DNA of 64,000 nt, taken from the NCBI RefSeq assembly GCF_035685805.1, contig NZ_DASSAB010000013.1, forward strand, positions 18,948 through 82,947, written 5' to 3'. The DNA comes from Dyella_A sp035685805 (lineage in GTDB: Bacteria; Pseudomonadota; Gammaproteobacteria; Xanthomonadales; Rhodanobacteraceae). Below the pieces are notes generated by a model. That model was not told the DNA's origin. It ran no database searches and saw only the letters and a list, made by a program, of their open reading frames with translations. A program made the position numbers and the translations under genes. Below, piece after piece: positions 32,499-39,659 of the stretch. Every line of letters starts with the position of its first letter. The stretch's first letter is position 1.

Positions 32499-33143
32499 AT
32501 GACATCGCAGCTCATGCTTTACGTGACTTCGATCCTAGCCATTCTTCTCGGCATCACCTGTGCGGAGGGAGCGCGTGCAAAGCAGATGACGCAAGCTGAG
32601 GGGGAAAAGAGTTCGGCTTGTACTGCAACATCGATAGCTGCTGGTCAACCTTGGATTCTTGAGTACAGCTTTGGTGGTGGAATCATGCCGGGAACTGGGA
32701 CGATTATTCTCTTGTTGTCCAGTAACGGCAAAGCCGTAGTGACGGTCGAGCAGCACAAGAAAAAGCCAACCACCAAAACCGTAACTATTCCTCAAGCCGA
32801 GATGAAACGGGTCGCCAAAACGCTCGCGAAATGGCCTCCGGAATGCATTCATACCGTCCTTAGGAAAGGCTATATTGCTTATGACTTTGGGCGCTATTCG
32901 ATCAAATTTAACAGCGGGTCATCATCTTCCACTACACTGTTCGATGAGTGTCACGCTGTCGATAATGTGGATGGTTTCCAAGCCATCTACGACTCTATAC
33001 AGAGCCTCGCACCGTACGTGGGTAAGGAAATCACTTGGTCGTCTGGTGCTTCGACGAGCGTAAAAGGGGATATGTGCGCTCCGAAAAGCGAAGCACCTAA
33101 CCAATCGTCCAAGCGGACGCGCGAAACGCCGCGCGCCGCTTAA
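32499..33143 (+). CDS. Integron cassette 12: exported hypothetical protein with attC-encoded tail
   Basis: 214 residues from ATG 32499; TTG 32487 is an in-frame alternative. Signal peptide (about 1-27, ending EGARA), then a mostly beta domain with four cysteines. The last 15 residues (PNQSSKRTRETPRAA) are encoded by the attC site. The gene is more A+T-rich than the flanking chromosome. Longest product in the array. No domain recognised. Confidence 0.78.
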   Translation: MTSQLMLYVTSILAILLGITCAEGARAKQMTQAEGEKSSACTATSIAAGQPWILEYSFGGGIMPGTGTIILLLSSNGKAVVTVEQHKKKPTTKTVTIPQAEMKRVAKTLAKWPPECIHTVLRKGYIAYDFGRYSIKFNSGSSSSTTLFDECHAVDNVDGFQAIYDSIQSLAPYVGKEITWSSGASTSVKGDMCAPKSEAPNQSSKRTRETPRAA

Positions 33144-33157
33144 CTCAAGCGTTAGGC
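33095..33157 (+). repeat. attC site 12
   Basis: R'' ACCTAAC, R' GTTAGGC, 63 bp. The sequence AGCACCTAAC mirrors the front of its own cassette (GTTAGGTGCT) over ten bases. Confidence 0.92.
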
Positions 33158-33161
33158 CCCA

Positions 33162-33581
33162 ATGGGTAAGTTCCGGCAGCTCCTAATCGTGCAAGCCACG
33201 GCGCTAGCCGCTCTAGCCCTATTCGCGGCCGCGATGGCAGCGGTGGCAGCATCGGACTCTGCTACGAACTCGGCCGCCATTCTCGGCCCAGGCTCTGCTG
33301 CCTGGGTCACGTTCGCCTATACCTGCATCCTTGGCCTCATGCCGGTGGTGCTGTTCGGGGCACCAAGTTACTGGCTGCTGCTTCAAAAGGGTCTGGCCCG
33401 CTGGAACTACGCGCTTGCCATAGGCGCAGGGCCGGCATTGATATTCCTATTGGCAGACCTCAACCTTGCCTTCTGGGCCCTCGTTGCTGGGAGCATCGTG
33501 GCGTTGCTAACGCACGCGCTATGTCGCAGGTTGGGGCCTAACAATTCGTCCAAGCCGACGCCGCTTCGCGGCGCGGCTTAA
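33162..33581 (+). CDS. Integron cassette 13: four-helix membrane protein with attC-encoded tail
   Basis: 139 residues with four hydrophobic helices (about 8-30, 46-66, 80-98 and 100-120). The last 14 residues (PNNSSKPTPLRGAA) come from attC. Function unknown. The ATG is 5 bp after the R' core. Confidence 0.75.
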   Translation: MGKFRQLLIVQATALAALALFAAAMAAVAASDSATNSAAILGPGSAAWVTFAYTCILGLMPVVLFGAPSYWLLLQKGLARWNYALAIGAGPALIFLLADLNLAFWALVAGSIVALLTHALCRRLGPNNSSKPTPLRGAA

Positions 33582-33595
33582 CTCCAGCGTTAGCG
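33536..33595 (+). repeat. attC site 13
   Basis: R'' GCCTAAC, R' GTTAGCG, 60 bp. TTGGGGCCTAAC mirrors the front of its own cassette (GTTAGGCCCCAA) over twelve bases. Confidence 0.92.
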
Positions 33596-33598
33596 CCC

Positions 33599-34096
33599 AT
33601 GATGAGACATATCTACTTCCTCATGCTCATACCCTTCGCAGCTGCGGCTAGTGACCACTATTCGACGAGTGCTGGGCCTCAGGTGGTGCTTCGGACCTAC
33701 GCTCGTGTGGCGCATCTGTCGCCACTTGGCCCATCGGACGAAGACGCGTTGCGGGTGTGGACGCGTGACTCCATGCTCGGGCAAGTCCACGGGTACATCA
33801 TTACCAAGACTGCCGCAAAATCATGCAGCGCTTCTTCCAGCTACCCGGAGGGTTCGATCACTGTGGGGCGCGTCAGATGCAGTCCATCTCCCGGGTCGGC
33901 GGCAGTGGACAAGGCTATCCGCGCGCTGCCGTCGTTCAGCCGTGAAGAATGGAATTGTCCCGCATTTGATGGCGGCGTGGTGTTTATTGAGGGCGTACGT
34001 CAGCACAAGTATTTCGCGGTCCGGGTTGGGAACCCGCAGGTTTGCGATGACCCTGAATCGAAGGCTATCGTTGAGCTTCTCGACAAGCTGGGATGA
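33599..34096 (+). CDS. Integron cassette 14: exported hypothetical protein
   Basis: 165 residues with a signal peptide (about 1-17, MMRHIYFLMLIPFAAAAS) and four cysteines in the mature part, likely disulfide-bonded in the periplasm. It includes VRCSPSPGSAAVDKAIRALPSFSREEWNCPAFDGGVVFIEGV (about 92-133). No family recognised. Confidence 0.78.
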   Translation: MMRHIYFLMLIPFAAAASDHYSTSAGPQVVLRTYARVAHLSPLGPSDEDALRVWTRDSMLGQVHGYIITKTAAKSCSASSSYPEGSITVGRVRCSPSPGSAAVDKAIRALPSFSREEWNCPAFDGGVVFIEGVRQHKYFAVRVGNPQVCDDPESKAIVELLDKLG

Positions 34097-34107
34097 TTAC
34101 CGATGTG

Positions 34108-34164
34108 CGCTAACAATTCGTTTGATGCAGACAGCCACGCCGCCGCTCAACTCCAGCGTTAGCC
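34108..34164 (+). repeat. attC site 14 (diverged)
   Basis: R'' CGCTAAC, R' GTTAGCC, 57 bp, with changes in the arms (GATGCAGACAGCCACGCC). Confidence 0.8.
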
Positions 34165-34165
34165 A

Positions 34166-34654
34166 ATGCATCGCACAATACTCCGTTACGACAAACCACT
34201 TCTCCACCAGGCCGTCCGCGGCTTTTGGTGGCGCGTCGTCGGCTTTCGTTTTTTTGTGGCGTTTGCACTAGTCGCCTGTGGACTCATCGTCTCCATTCGT
34301 GGAGGCGACACATCATGGTATGTGGGTGTTTTGGGTAGCCTGCTGTTTTTCGGCATCTTTTTCGCTGCAGCGTTGTACGTTGTCCACTACCGCCACGCTA
34401 TTCTTAAGTTAAGAGCCATGGGCGCCCCTCATGCCACGCTCGAAGCCTCGGAGAGCTCGCTATCACTTTCTTCAGGTGCCGGGACTGCTTCGCTTCCATG
34501 GTCTGCGGTCACAGAGGTGTGGCAGTTCAAAACTTGCTGGCTGCTTGTGCTTTCCAAGTCTCAGTTTGTGACTCTTCCGCTTGCGTGCTTGCCACCAGAG
34601 TTGGCGGCATTCGTGTTAGCCCGCGTACAAGCCTCCGGCGGCAAAGTTGGCTAA
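34166..34654 (+). CDS. Integron cassette 15: YcxB-like membrane protein
   Basis: 162 residues. Two helices (about 22-44 and 50-72) are followed by a soluble C-terminal domain of the YcxB type: SSLSLSSGAGTASLPWSAVTEVWQFKTCWLLVLSKSQFVTLPLACLPPELAAFVLARV, with the conserved PW and a final PLACLPPEL pattern. Function of YcxB proteins is unknown. The front of the cassette (GTTAGCCAA) is mirrored at its end (TTGGCTAAC). Confidence 0.82.
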   Translation: MHRTILRYDKPLLHQAVRGFWWRVVGFRFFVAFALVACGLIVSIRGGDTSWYVGVLGSLLFFGIFFAAALYVVHYRHAILKLRAMGAPHATLEASESSLSLSSGAGTASLPWSAVTEVWQFKTCWLLVLSKSQFVTLPLACLPPELAAFVLARVQASGGKVG

Positions 34655-34698
34655 CAACAGGCGGACGCTTTCTGCGCCGCTTGGCTCCAGCGTCAGCC
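34649..34698 (+). repeat. attC site 15 (degenerate)
   Basis: R'' GGCTAAC, R' GTCAGCC, only 50 bp; the left arm is shortened (ACAACAGGCGGACGC). Confidence 0.7.
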
Positions 34699-34730
34699 TG
34701 AAGAGGCGAAGTCCCAAGTGGCGGCCTCGC

Positions 34731-34788
34731 AGTCCAATGATCGCCCAAGCAGACGGCACGTCGCCGCCGCTCGATCCCTTCGTCAGAC
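34731..34788 (+). repeat. attC remnant 16
   Basis: GTCCAATGATCGCCCAAGC, then AGACGGCACGTCGCCGCCGCTCG, ending GTCAGAC: all attC landmarks are present but altered. Confidence 0.55.
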
Positions 34789-34803
34789 CCAGGAACTTCA
34801 ACC

Positions 34804-35063
34804 ATGCACGCCACGCTGGAAGACTGGAACAACGGATGGCACGGCTTGCGCCTCGGGCTCAAACGGAAATCGAGCGGCTGATCCAGCTGCTCCAGCGCCT
34901 GCAGACCGATCCGGAGCAACGCTTCCACATGTCCTCTGATTACGCTGCCTCGTCTGGCGTCGGTGACATCGAGGTGTCGGTGGCAGGCGCCGAGGACCCT
35001 GATAACCTCTGGCTCGGCGGCACCTTCGCACCTGGCGCGAAGGTGCCGCCGGCGACGGGTTGA
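34804..35063 (+). pseudogene. Integron cassette 16: frameshifted hypothetical gene
   Basis: ATG 34804 opens MHATLEDWNNGWHGLRLGLK and then stops after 25 codons. The neighbouring frame continues in phase with TEIERLIQLLQRLQTDPEQRFHMSSDYAASSGVGDIEVSVAG to a TGA at 35063. Joined near 34855-34865, the two parts make a coherent protein of about 85 residues that resembles a small family carried by other integrons (start EDWNxGW, later HxSSDY..GxGDIE; from memory). A one-base indel is the simplest explanation. A shortened product from ATG 34836 (75 residues) could still be made. AGGA lies 10 bases before ATG 34804. Confidence 0.6.
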
Positions 35064-35132
35064 CCCATCGTGCAAGCCGGCGCCGTCTTGAAAAGCGGCC
35101 CGAATCAGATAGCTGACAACAAGGAGATGTGC

Positions 35133-35426
35133 ATGAAGAGCAGCGGATGGAACCGGCTACTGATTGCTTTGTCAGGCGCCTGGATCGTGTGGAGCGGCTT
35201 CAACATTCTCGCTCACTACCCAGCGGTAACACCGCAGTTCGCTTCATTACCGACACCGAACATTTTTTTCGATGTGGTTGCGACGGGGCACAATGACCAA
35301 CCGTTTCACGTGGTCACACACTATCTGGCCATCGTCGGTTACGCGTGCCTTCCACTGGCTGTTCTGTGGCTCTTCGCGGCCGTCGCTCGCTGGATAGCGC
35401 GCGGCTTTCGCAAAAATGACGCCTGA
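35133..35426 (+). CDS. Small two-helix membrane protein, probable old cassette
   Basis: 97 residues from ATG 35133, with AAGGAG 6 bases upstream; ATG 35127 is an alternative. Two hydrophobic helices (about 8-28 and 62-86) with the polar loop FASLPTPNIFFDVVATGHNDQPFHVVTHY between. Single gene on the plus strand followed by GCCTGACCACGCGTCC, a decayed R''-like sequence, so it looks like an old cassette. Function unknown. Confidence 0.7.
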   Translation: MKSSGWNRLLIALSGAWIVWSGFNILAHYPAVTPQFASLPTPNIFFDVVATGHNDQPFHVVTHYLAIVGYACLPLAVLWLFAAVARWIARGFRKNDA

Positions 35427-35767
35427 CCACGCGTCCGTGGCGGCTGGATCCGCCGCCGCTCCACCGCGGCGCCAAGGTCATTGAACAAGCTGCCCGCACC
35501 ATCGGCGTTGTTGCCCGCTCGCCTTGGGAGCTTTTCTTTTCACCCCACGGAACGGGCTACGCCGGTGCGCTTGCACGGCTCGCGATGGCGGCAAACGCTT
35601 TTGCAGTTGCGGTCGCCATCCTGGCTGGTTGCGCAACAGGCTGCGTTGCCTCCCTATTCCACCCTTTCGCTGCTCCCCGAACCTCGACAAGTGTCCAGGC
35701 CTTCGCAGGCTCAACGCTTCGTTCCAGGCGCCGGCTACGCCGTCGCTCTCCTTCCGCGCTGGTGCTC
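35427..35767 (+). other. Decayed end of the cassette array
   Basis: 341 bp without a convincing gene. It begins with an R''-like GCCTGACCACGCGTCC (35421-35436) and a GGCGGCTGGATCCGCCGCCGC hairpin (35441-35461). A short frame near 35585 reads MAANAFAVAVAILAGCATGC, like a lipoprotein signal, then runs without function into a second attC-like stretch. Confidence 0.5.
35711..35764 (+). repeat. attC remnant, last recognisable
   Basis: CAACGCTTCGTTCCAGGCG then CCGGCTACGCCGTCGC matches the left arm and hairpin of the array attC sites (TTCGTTCAAGGCGGACGGCTACGCCGTCGC) with a few substitutions. The right arm is eroded. Confidence 0.55.
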
Positions 35768-36157
35768 ATGCTGAATCTATTTCGCTTCTTGATTGTCTTG
35801 GGAGCCGCGCTCGTTGCGGCCACGGCCGTGTTGCCGTTCGACCACCCATTGAACGTGGACGTGCCTCTTGGCAGCGCGCCGCCCGCCTGGATGCTCGGGT
35901 TGCCATGCCTGCTCGTGGCGGCCGTCGCCGCTGTGCCGGCGCTGATCGGATTGTTCCGTTTTCGCAGGTGGGGGCGCGTGATCGGCTTGGTGGCCTGCGG
36001 CGCTGTGGTACTCGGCACCGTGGTTCTTCTGCGCTCGCCGATCGCCGCGGCAGCAGGAGCCACATTCACTGCCATGCTGTGCGTGGGAACCGCCGCCTGG
36101 TGCTGTGGCGTCTGCCTGACGTTTCATCCTTCCATCGCCGCAAGGTTCCAGGCGTGA
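35768..36157 (+). CDS. Four-helix membrane protein, unknown function
   Basis: 129 residues from ATG 35768. Four hydrophobic helices (about 5-22, 42-62, 70-90 and 94-115). The frame is open upstream to 35585, but that part overlaps an attC remnant and is unlikely to be native. No family recognised. It stands between the decayed array and single-copy chromosome and may be an old cassette gene. Confidence 0.6.
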   Translation: MLNLFRFLIVLGAALVAATAVLPFDHPLNVDVPLGSAPPAWMLGLPCLLVAAVAAVPALIGLFRFRRWGRVIGLVACGAVVLGTVVLLRSPIAAAAGATFTAMLCVGTAAWCCGVCLTFHPSIAARFQA

Positions 36158-36528
36158 GCGCCGAGCGGAAGCAGCATGGCTCGCGGCGCTCGTCATGGCA
36201 GCTGCGAAGGTGCAGCGAGGGCGCTCGCGATCGGCACGCCCATGCCGCTCCGACGCATCGGTGGTTGCTACCACCGCGTCTTCCTGGGATGGGTGGCTGA
36301 ACTCGTTACAAGAGGTCGTGCCGAGTGGCGCGCTTCCGGCACTGCCGCCGCGGCCAGCCATGCGAACCTGATCGGATACGGTGCATTGACCGCATGAGCG
36401 GTACTTTTCGCTGCTTCCTGCGACGGGTTTTTCCGCCATGCCCGCCGTGCCGATGCCTGATCATGCGCCGGACCCGGACGACGCAGCCGCCACGGGGCCA
36501 GCACCGGGCGCCTCAGAGGACCACGCCA
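36158..36528. other. Intergenic region, no gene recognised
   Basis: 371 bp. Only short frames without family features. No attC-like sequence seen. Confidence 0.4.
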
Positions 36529-37002
36529 TTGCTTCGTGTAGGAGTCATCTCGGACACCCATGGGCTGCTTCGCCCTGAAGCGCTGGCGTTTCTGCGCGGT
36601 TGTGACCACATCATTCACGGCGGCGATATCGGCAACGGCGGCATCCTCGAAAAGCTGGCCGAGATCGCGCCGGTCACGGCGGTGCGTGGCAACAATGACA
36701 AGGATGCCTGGGCGAAAGCCCTGCCCGAGACGGCGCTTTTCCGGATCGGCGACGTCCTCGTCTACGCCATCCACGACCTCAAGCAGATCGATATCGAGCC
36801 GGCCGCCGCAGGCGTGCAGGTGGTGGTGTCGGGGCACACGCACAAACCGCTCGTGCAAAAGGTTGCCGGGGTTCTCTACGTGAACCCCGGCAGTTCCGGG
36901 CCACGGCGTTTCAAGCTGCCGATTGCGGTGGCCGAAGTCCGCGTGTCGGGCCGCTCGGTATCTGCCAGCATCGTCGAGTTGGGCGGGCAAGGCGCTGCCT
37001 GA
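36529..37002 (+). CDS. YfcE/MJ0936-type metallophosphoesterase
   Basis: 157 residues from TTG 36529, which has AGAGGA 8 bases upstream and gives the family's usual length; ATG 36463 would add 22 unlike residues. All metal-binding motifs are present: SDTHG, GGDIGN, GNND and SGHTH, with NPGS near the end. These enzymes cleave phosphodiesters; the natural substrate is unclear. Plus strand, downstream of the integron. Confidence 0.9.
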   Translation: MLRVGVISDTHGLLRPEALAFLRGCDHIIHGGDIGNGGILEKLAEIAPVTAVRGNNDKDAWAKALPETALFRIGDVLVYAIHDLKQIDIEPAAAGVQVVVSGHTHKPLVQKVAGVLYVNPGSSGPRRFKLPIAVAEVRVSGRSVSASIVELGGQGAA

Positions 37003-37069
37003 GGTTTCAGCGAGAGCGCGGCGGCCGGCCGATTCGCGCCGCGCATGTCGATCAACCAGAGGAATGTGC

Positions 37070-37483
37070 ATGGGCGCCTGGGGAACCGCAGTATTCGAGG
37101 ATGACACCGCACTCGACTTCATGGACGAGCAGCTCGTCCCTGCGACCGATCCCCGCCGGGTGATGCGGGAGGCCTTCGAGGCAGCGCTTGCGGCAGAATA
37201 TGTCGACTATGAGGCGGGACACGCCGTGCTCGTGTCGGCCGCCGCCATGCAGGCGCTTTTCCGCGGTGCACCGCTGCACGACGACGAGCCGGACGCGTGG
37301 GCGGCATGGCGCCGTGCGAATGCCCGGCTCGATGTGTCGAACCTGGGACCGCTGGCGGGCAAAGCCTGCCTAAAGGTTGCCGGGCCGGCGAGTGAGCTGC
37401 ATGAACTGTGGGCGGAGAACGAGGCGCTGTTCCCGGCGTGGAGAGCGGGCGTTGAAACGCTGGCGTCAGCGGTGGCTGGATGA
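37070..37483 (+). CDS. DUF4259 domain protein
   Basis: 137 residues from ATG 37070, with AGAGGA 6 bases upstream; ATG 37064 is an alternative. The opening MGAWGTAVFEDDTALDFMDE is the hallmark of DUF4259 (GAWGxGxFEND). The helical remainder includes AAAMQALF and a C-terminal SELHELWAEN segment. Function unknown; such proteins are often found singly. Confidence 0.88.
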   Translation: MGAWGTAVFEDDTALDFMDEQLVPATDPRRVMREAFEAALAAEYVDYEAGHAVLVSAAAMQALFRGAPLHDDEPDAWAAWRRANARLDVSNLGPLAGKACLKVAGPASELHELWAENEALFPAWRAGVETLASAVAG

Positions 37484-37665
37484 AACTCCGCCAGCCGATG
37501 CCGCGCGGGTGGCCTGCGCTGGCTCGGGCGATCGCCTCGCCACCGGGGCCGCATCACGGCGTCGTCCGTGGCTGCCCATCGCGATCAGCGGCAGCTTCCG
37601 GCCTCAATGCCTCCCTTCATGCCATGCCGGTCGTGGCCGTCGCGGCACCCCGGATGGAGTAACCC

Positions 37666-38064
37666 ATGGACACCGTCAAGGCCGGGGCGGGCTACTTTCT
37701 GTGGGTGTTCGGCGCCGGCTTCGCGCTCGCGTGCGTGCGGATTCCGTTTCTCGTGCCGAGCTTCGGCATGCGAGTCGCCGAGTTGCTCGAGGCGCCGGTG
37801 ATGCTGGCCGTCATCGCCTGGGCGTCGTACCGACTGGTTCGGCAGCACCGTGGCTGGTCGCGGGCGCGATGGCTGGGCGCCGGGCTTGTTGCACTGGCGT
37901 GCCTGGTGGCAGCGGAGTTGGCGCTGGCCTATGGGCTGGACGGCCGGTCGCCGGGGCAGTACATCGCCTCGCGTGACCCGGTTTCCGGCGGCGTGTACCT
38001 GGCCTCGCTGGTGGTGTTCGCAGTGGCGCCGACGCTTTGGAGCGGCCGACGGCGGCACGACTGA
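37666..38064 (+). CDS. Four-helix membrane protein, unknown function
   Basis: 132 residues. Four hydrophobic helices (about 8-28, 38-58, 68-88 and 105-125), with short basic loops (YRLVRQHRGWSRARW). No recognised family. It ends 105 bp before the converging cheW stop. Confidence 0.7.
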   Translation: MDTVKAGAGYFLWVFGAGFALACVRIPFLVPSFGMRVAELLEAPVMLAVIAWASYRLVRQHRGWSRARWLGAGLVALACLVAAELALAYGLDGRSPGQYIASRDPVSGGVYLASLVVFAVAPTLWSGRRRHD

Positions 38065-38169
38065 GCCCTCATCCGATTGCGGGGAGCGCACGACCGGGAC
38101 ATCCAACACGGGTTCGAACAAGCACTGCGTGCACGCCATGGCGATGGCAGGCCGGCGACGGTTGCCGGC

Positions 38170-38655
38170 TCAGTCTGCCCCGGGCAGGCGACACAGGCGC
38201 GGAACGTCGAGCAGCGCGGCAAAGCCCTGCGCCACCGACACCACGCCGAGCACCGGCTCGTCCGGACGTGCGGCGCGACCGGGCGGGGCGGGCGCGATGT
38301 CGGCAGGCGCGGGATGGATGAGGTCGCCGATGGCATCCACCCGCAGGCCGACCTGCTGACCGGCCAGGCTGAGGATCACCACGCGCACCTGGGCCGGATC
38401 GGCTCCGGCGCGGTCGTCCAGGCCGAGCCGCCGACGGCCGTCCATCACCGGCACGATCTGGCCGCGCAGGTGGCGGATGCCGAGCAGGTCGTGCGCCGCG
38501 CCGGGCACCGGGGTGAGTTCGCTGTCGCGCAGTACCTCGCCAACCTGGGCCAGCGGCGCGGCATAGAGCTGGCCGGCCAGCTGGAAAGACAGCCACGACT
38601 GCTCGGTGGCCTCGATGACCGGAGCGGCGCGGCGGGATGAAAGGCTGGAGGTCAT
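38170..38655 (-). CDS. cheW: CheW coupling protein at end of flagellar operon
   Basis: 161 residues from ATG 38655. CheW domain: SWLSFQLAGQLYAAPLAQVGEVLRDSELTPVPGAAHDLLGIRHLRGQIVPVMDGRRRLG. ATGA overlap with motD makes it the last gene of the 16-kb flagellar operon. In Pseudomonas and many xanthomonads a ParA-like gene (parC) and a parP/cheW pair follow motD; only one CheW is seen here. Confidence 0.94.
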   Translation of the reverse strand: MTSSLSSRRAAPVIEATEQSWLSFQLAGQLYAAPLAQVGEVLRDSELTPVPGAAHDLLGIRHLRGQIVPVMDGRRRLGLDDRAGADPAQVRVVILSLAGQQVGLRVDAIGDLIHPAPADIAPAPPGRAARPDEPVLGVVSVAQGFAALLDVPRLCRLPGAD

Positions 38656-39659
38656 GGCACGGGCTCTTGGGCGGATACGTGGGGCACGCCAGCGAGCCCG
38701 CGCGCGGCGCGTGCGGGCTCGGTCGGCGACGCCGCTGCCATCAATTTGTCGGCGAGGGCGGGAGCCACCGCGGGCGGCTCCTGGCCAGCGGGCAGACCGC
38801 TCGACAGCGGCGCGGCGGCCGCCGGCACCTGCGCCTGGGCGGCCGGATCGAGCTGGCCGGGATCGCGGGTGAATCGGCTCGGCGCATCGCGATCGCTGAG
38901 CACCACCACCAGCACGCGCCGGTTGCGGTTGCGCCCCTCTTCGGTGGTGTTGTCGGCGATCGGGCGGACCTCGCCCCAGCCCATGATGCCGAGCCGTTCC
39001 GGGCTTACCCCGTGGGTGGAGAACAGCCGCGCCACGCTGGCGGCGCGAGCGGCGGAAAGTTCCCAATTGGACGGATAGACGGCCGTATTGATCGGCTTGT
39101 TGTCGGTATAGCCTTCCACCCGCAACGGGTTGGGAAACGGCGCGAGGATCTCGCCGAGATTGTTCAGCACGTCCTGCGCCGGCGTGGCGATGCGCGCCAC
39201 GCCGCTGGAAAACAGGATGTCGGTGCGGATCTCGATCTCCAGCCAGCTCGGCGTGCGCCGGATCACCACCAGCTTCTTGTCGATCAGCGGCTGCAGCGCC
39301 TGCTCCACCCGCTGCTGGATGCTGTTGAGGTTTTTCTGCTCGCGCGTGGGCGCGGAGGCGGCGGCCGAACCGGGCAGCGCGATCGGCGTGAGCGCCGAGC
39401 CGTGGCCGTTGGTCTGCGGGTCGATTGCAGGCGCGGCGCTGGGCGGTGCATCGGGCGCCAGCGGCGCCGGCGCGATCACCCGGCTGGTGCCGTGGAACGC
39501 TTCCATCATGGACTGCGAGAGCACGCGGTACTTGCCCTCGTTCACCGCGGACATGGCGTACATCACCACGAAGAAGGCCAGCAGCAGGGTGATCAGATCG
39601 CCGTAGGGAATTGCCCAGCGCTCGTGGTTGACGTGCTCTTCCTGGCGCTTGCGCCTCAT
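38652..39659 (-). CDS. motD: Flagellar motor stator protein MotD (MotB family)
   Basis: 335 residues from ATG 39659. N-terminal basic MRRKRQEEHVNHERWAIPYGDLITLLLAFFVVMYAMS contains the single helix with the proton-binding Asp (YGDLITLL) of MotB. Then comes an OmpA-like peptidoglycan-binding domain (about 140-260; VEGYTDNKPIN, SNWELSAARAASVARLF, GRNRNRRV). A long Pro/Ala-rich tail of about 75 residues follows, which is unusual. It anchors the stator to the cell wall. ATGA overlaps on both sides. Confidence 0.95.
   Translation of the reverse strand: MRRKRQEEHVNHERWAIPYGDLITLLLAFFVVMYAMSAVNEGKYRVLSQSMMEAFHGTSRVIAPAPLAPDAPPSAAPAIDPQTNGHGSALTPIALPGSAAASAPTREQKNLNSIQQRVEQALQPLIDKKLVVIRRTPSWLEIEIRTDILFSSGVARIATPAQDVLNNLGEILAPFPNPLRVEGYTDNKPINTAVYPSNWELSAARAASVARLFSTHGVSPERLGIMGWGEVRPIADNTTEEGRNRNRRVLVVVLSDRDAPSRFTRDPGQLDPAAQAQVPAAAAPLSSGLPAGQEPPAVAPALADKLMAAASPTEPARAARGLAGVPHVSAQEPVP

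Noticed and set aside
27899..34654. Toxin-antitoxin pairs among cassettes
   Set aside because: Each cassette has a single gene; none shows RelE, MazF, HigB, PIN or antitoxin helix-turn-helix motifs.
28229..34788. CRISPR array, suggested by regularly repeated sequence
   Set aside because: The repeats are attC sites of 50-63 bp with inverted cores, spacers are 300-700 bp and contain genes, and there are no cas genes.
36529..38064. Phosphoesterase, DUF4259 and membrane genes as further integron cassettes
   Set aside because: Size and strand fit, but no attC-like sequence was found between them and base composition matches the chromosome.
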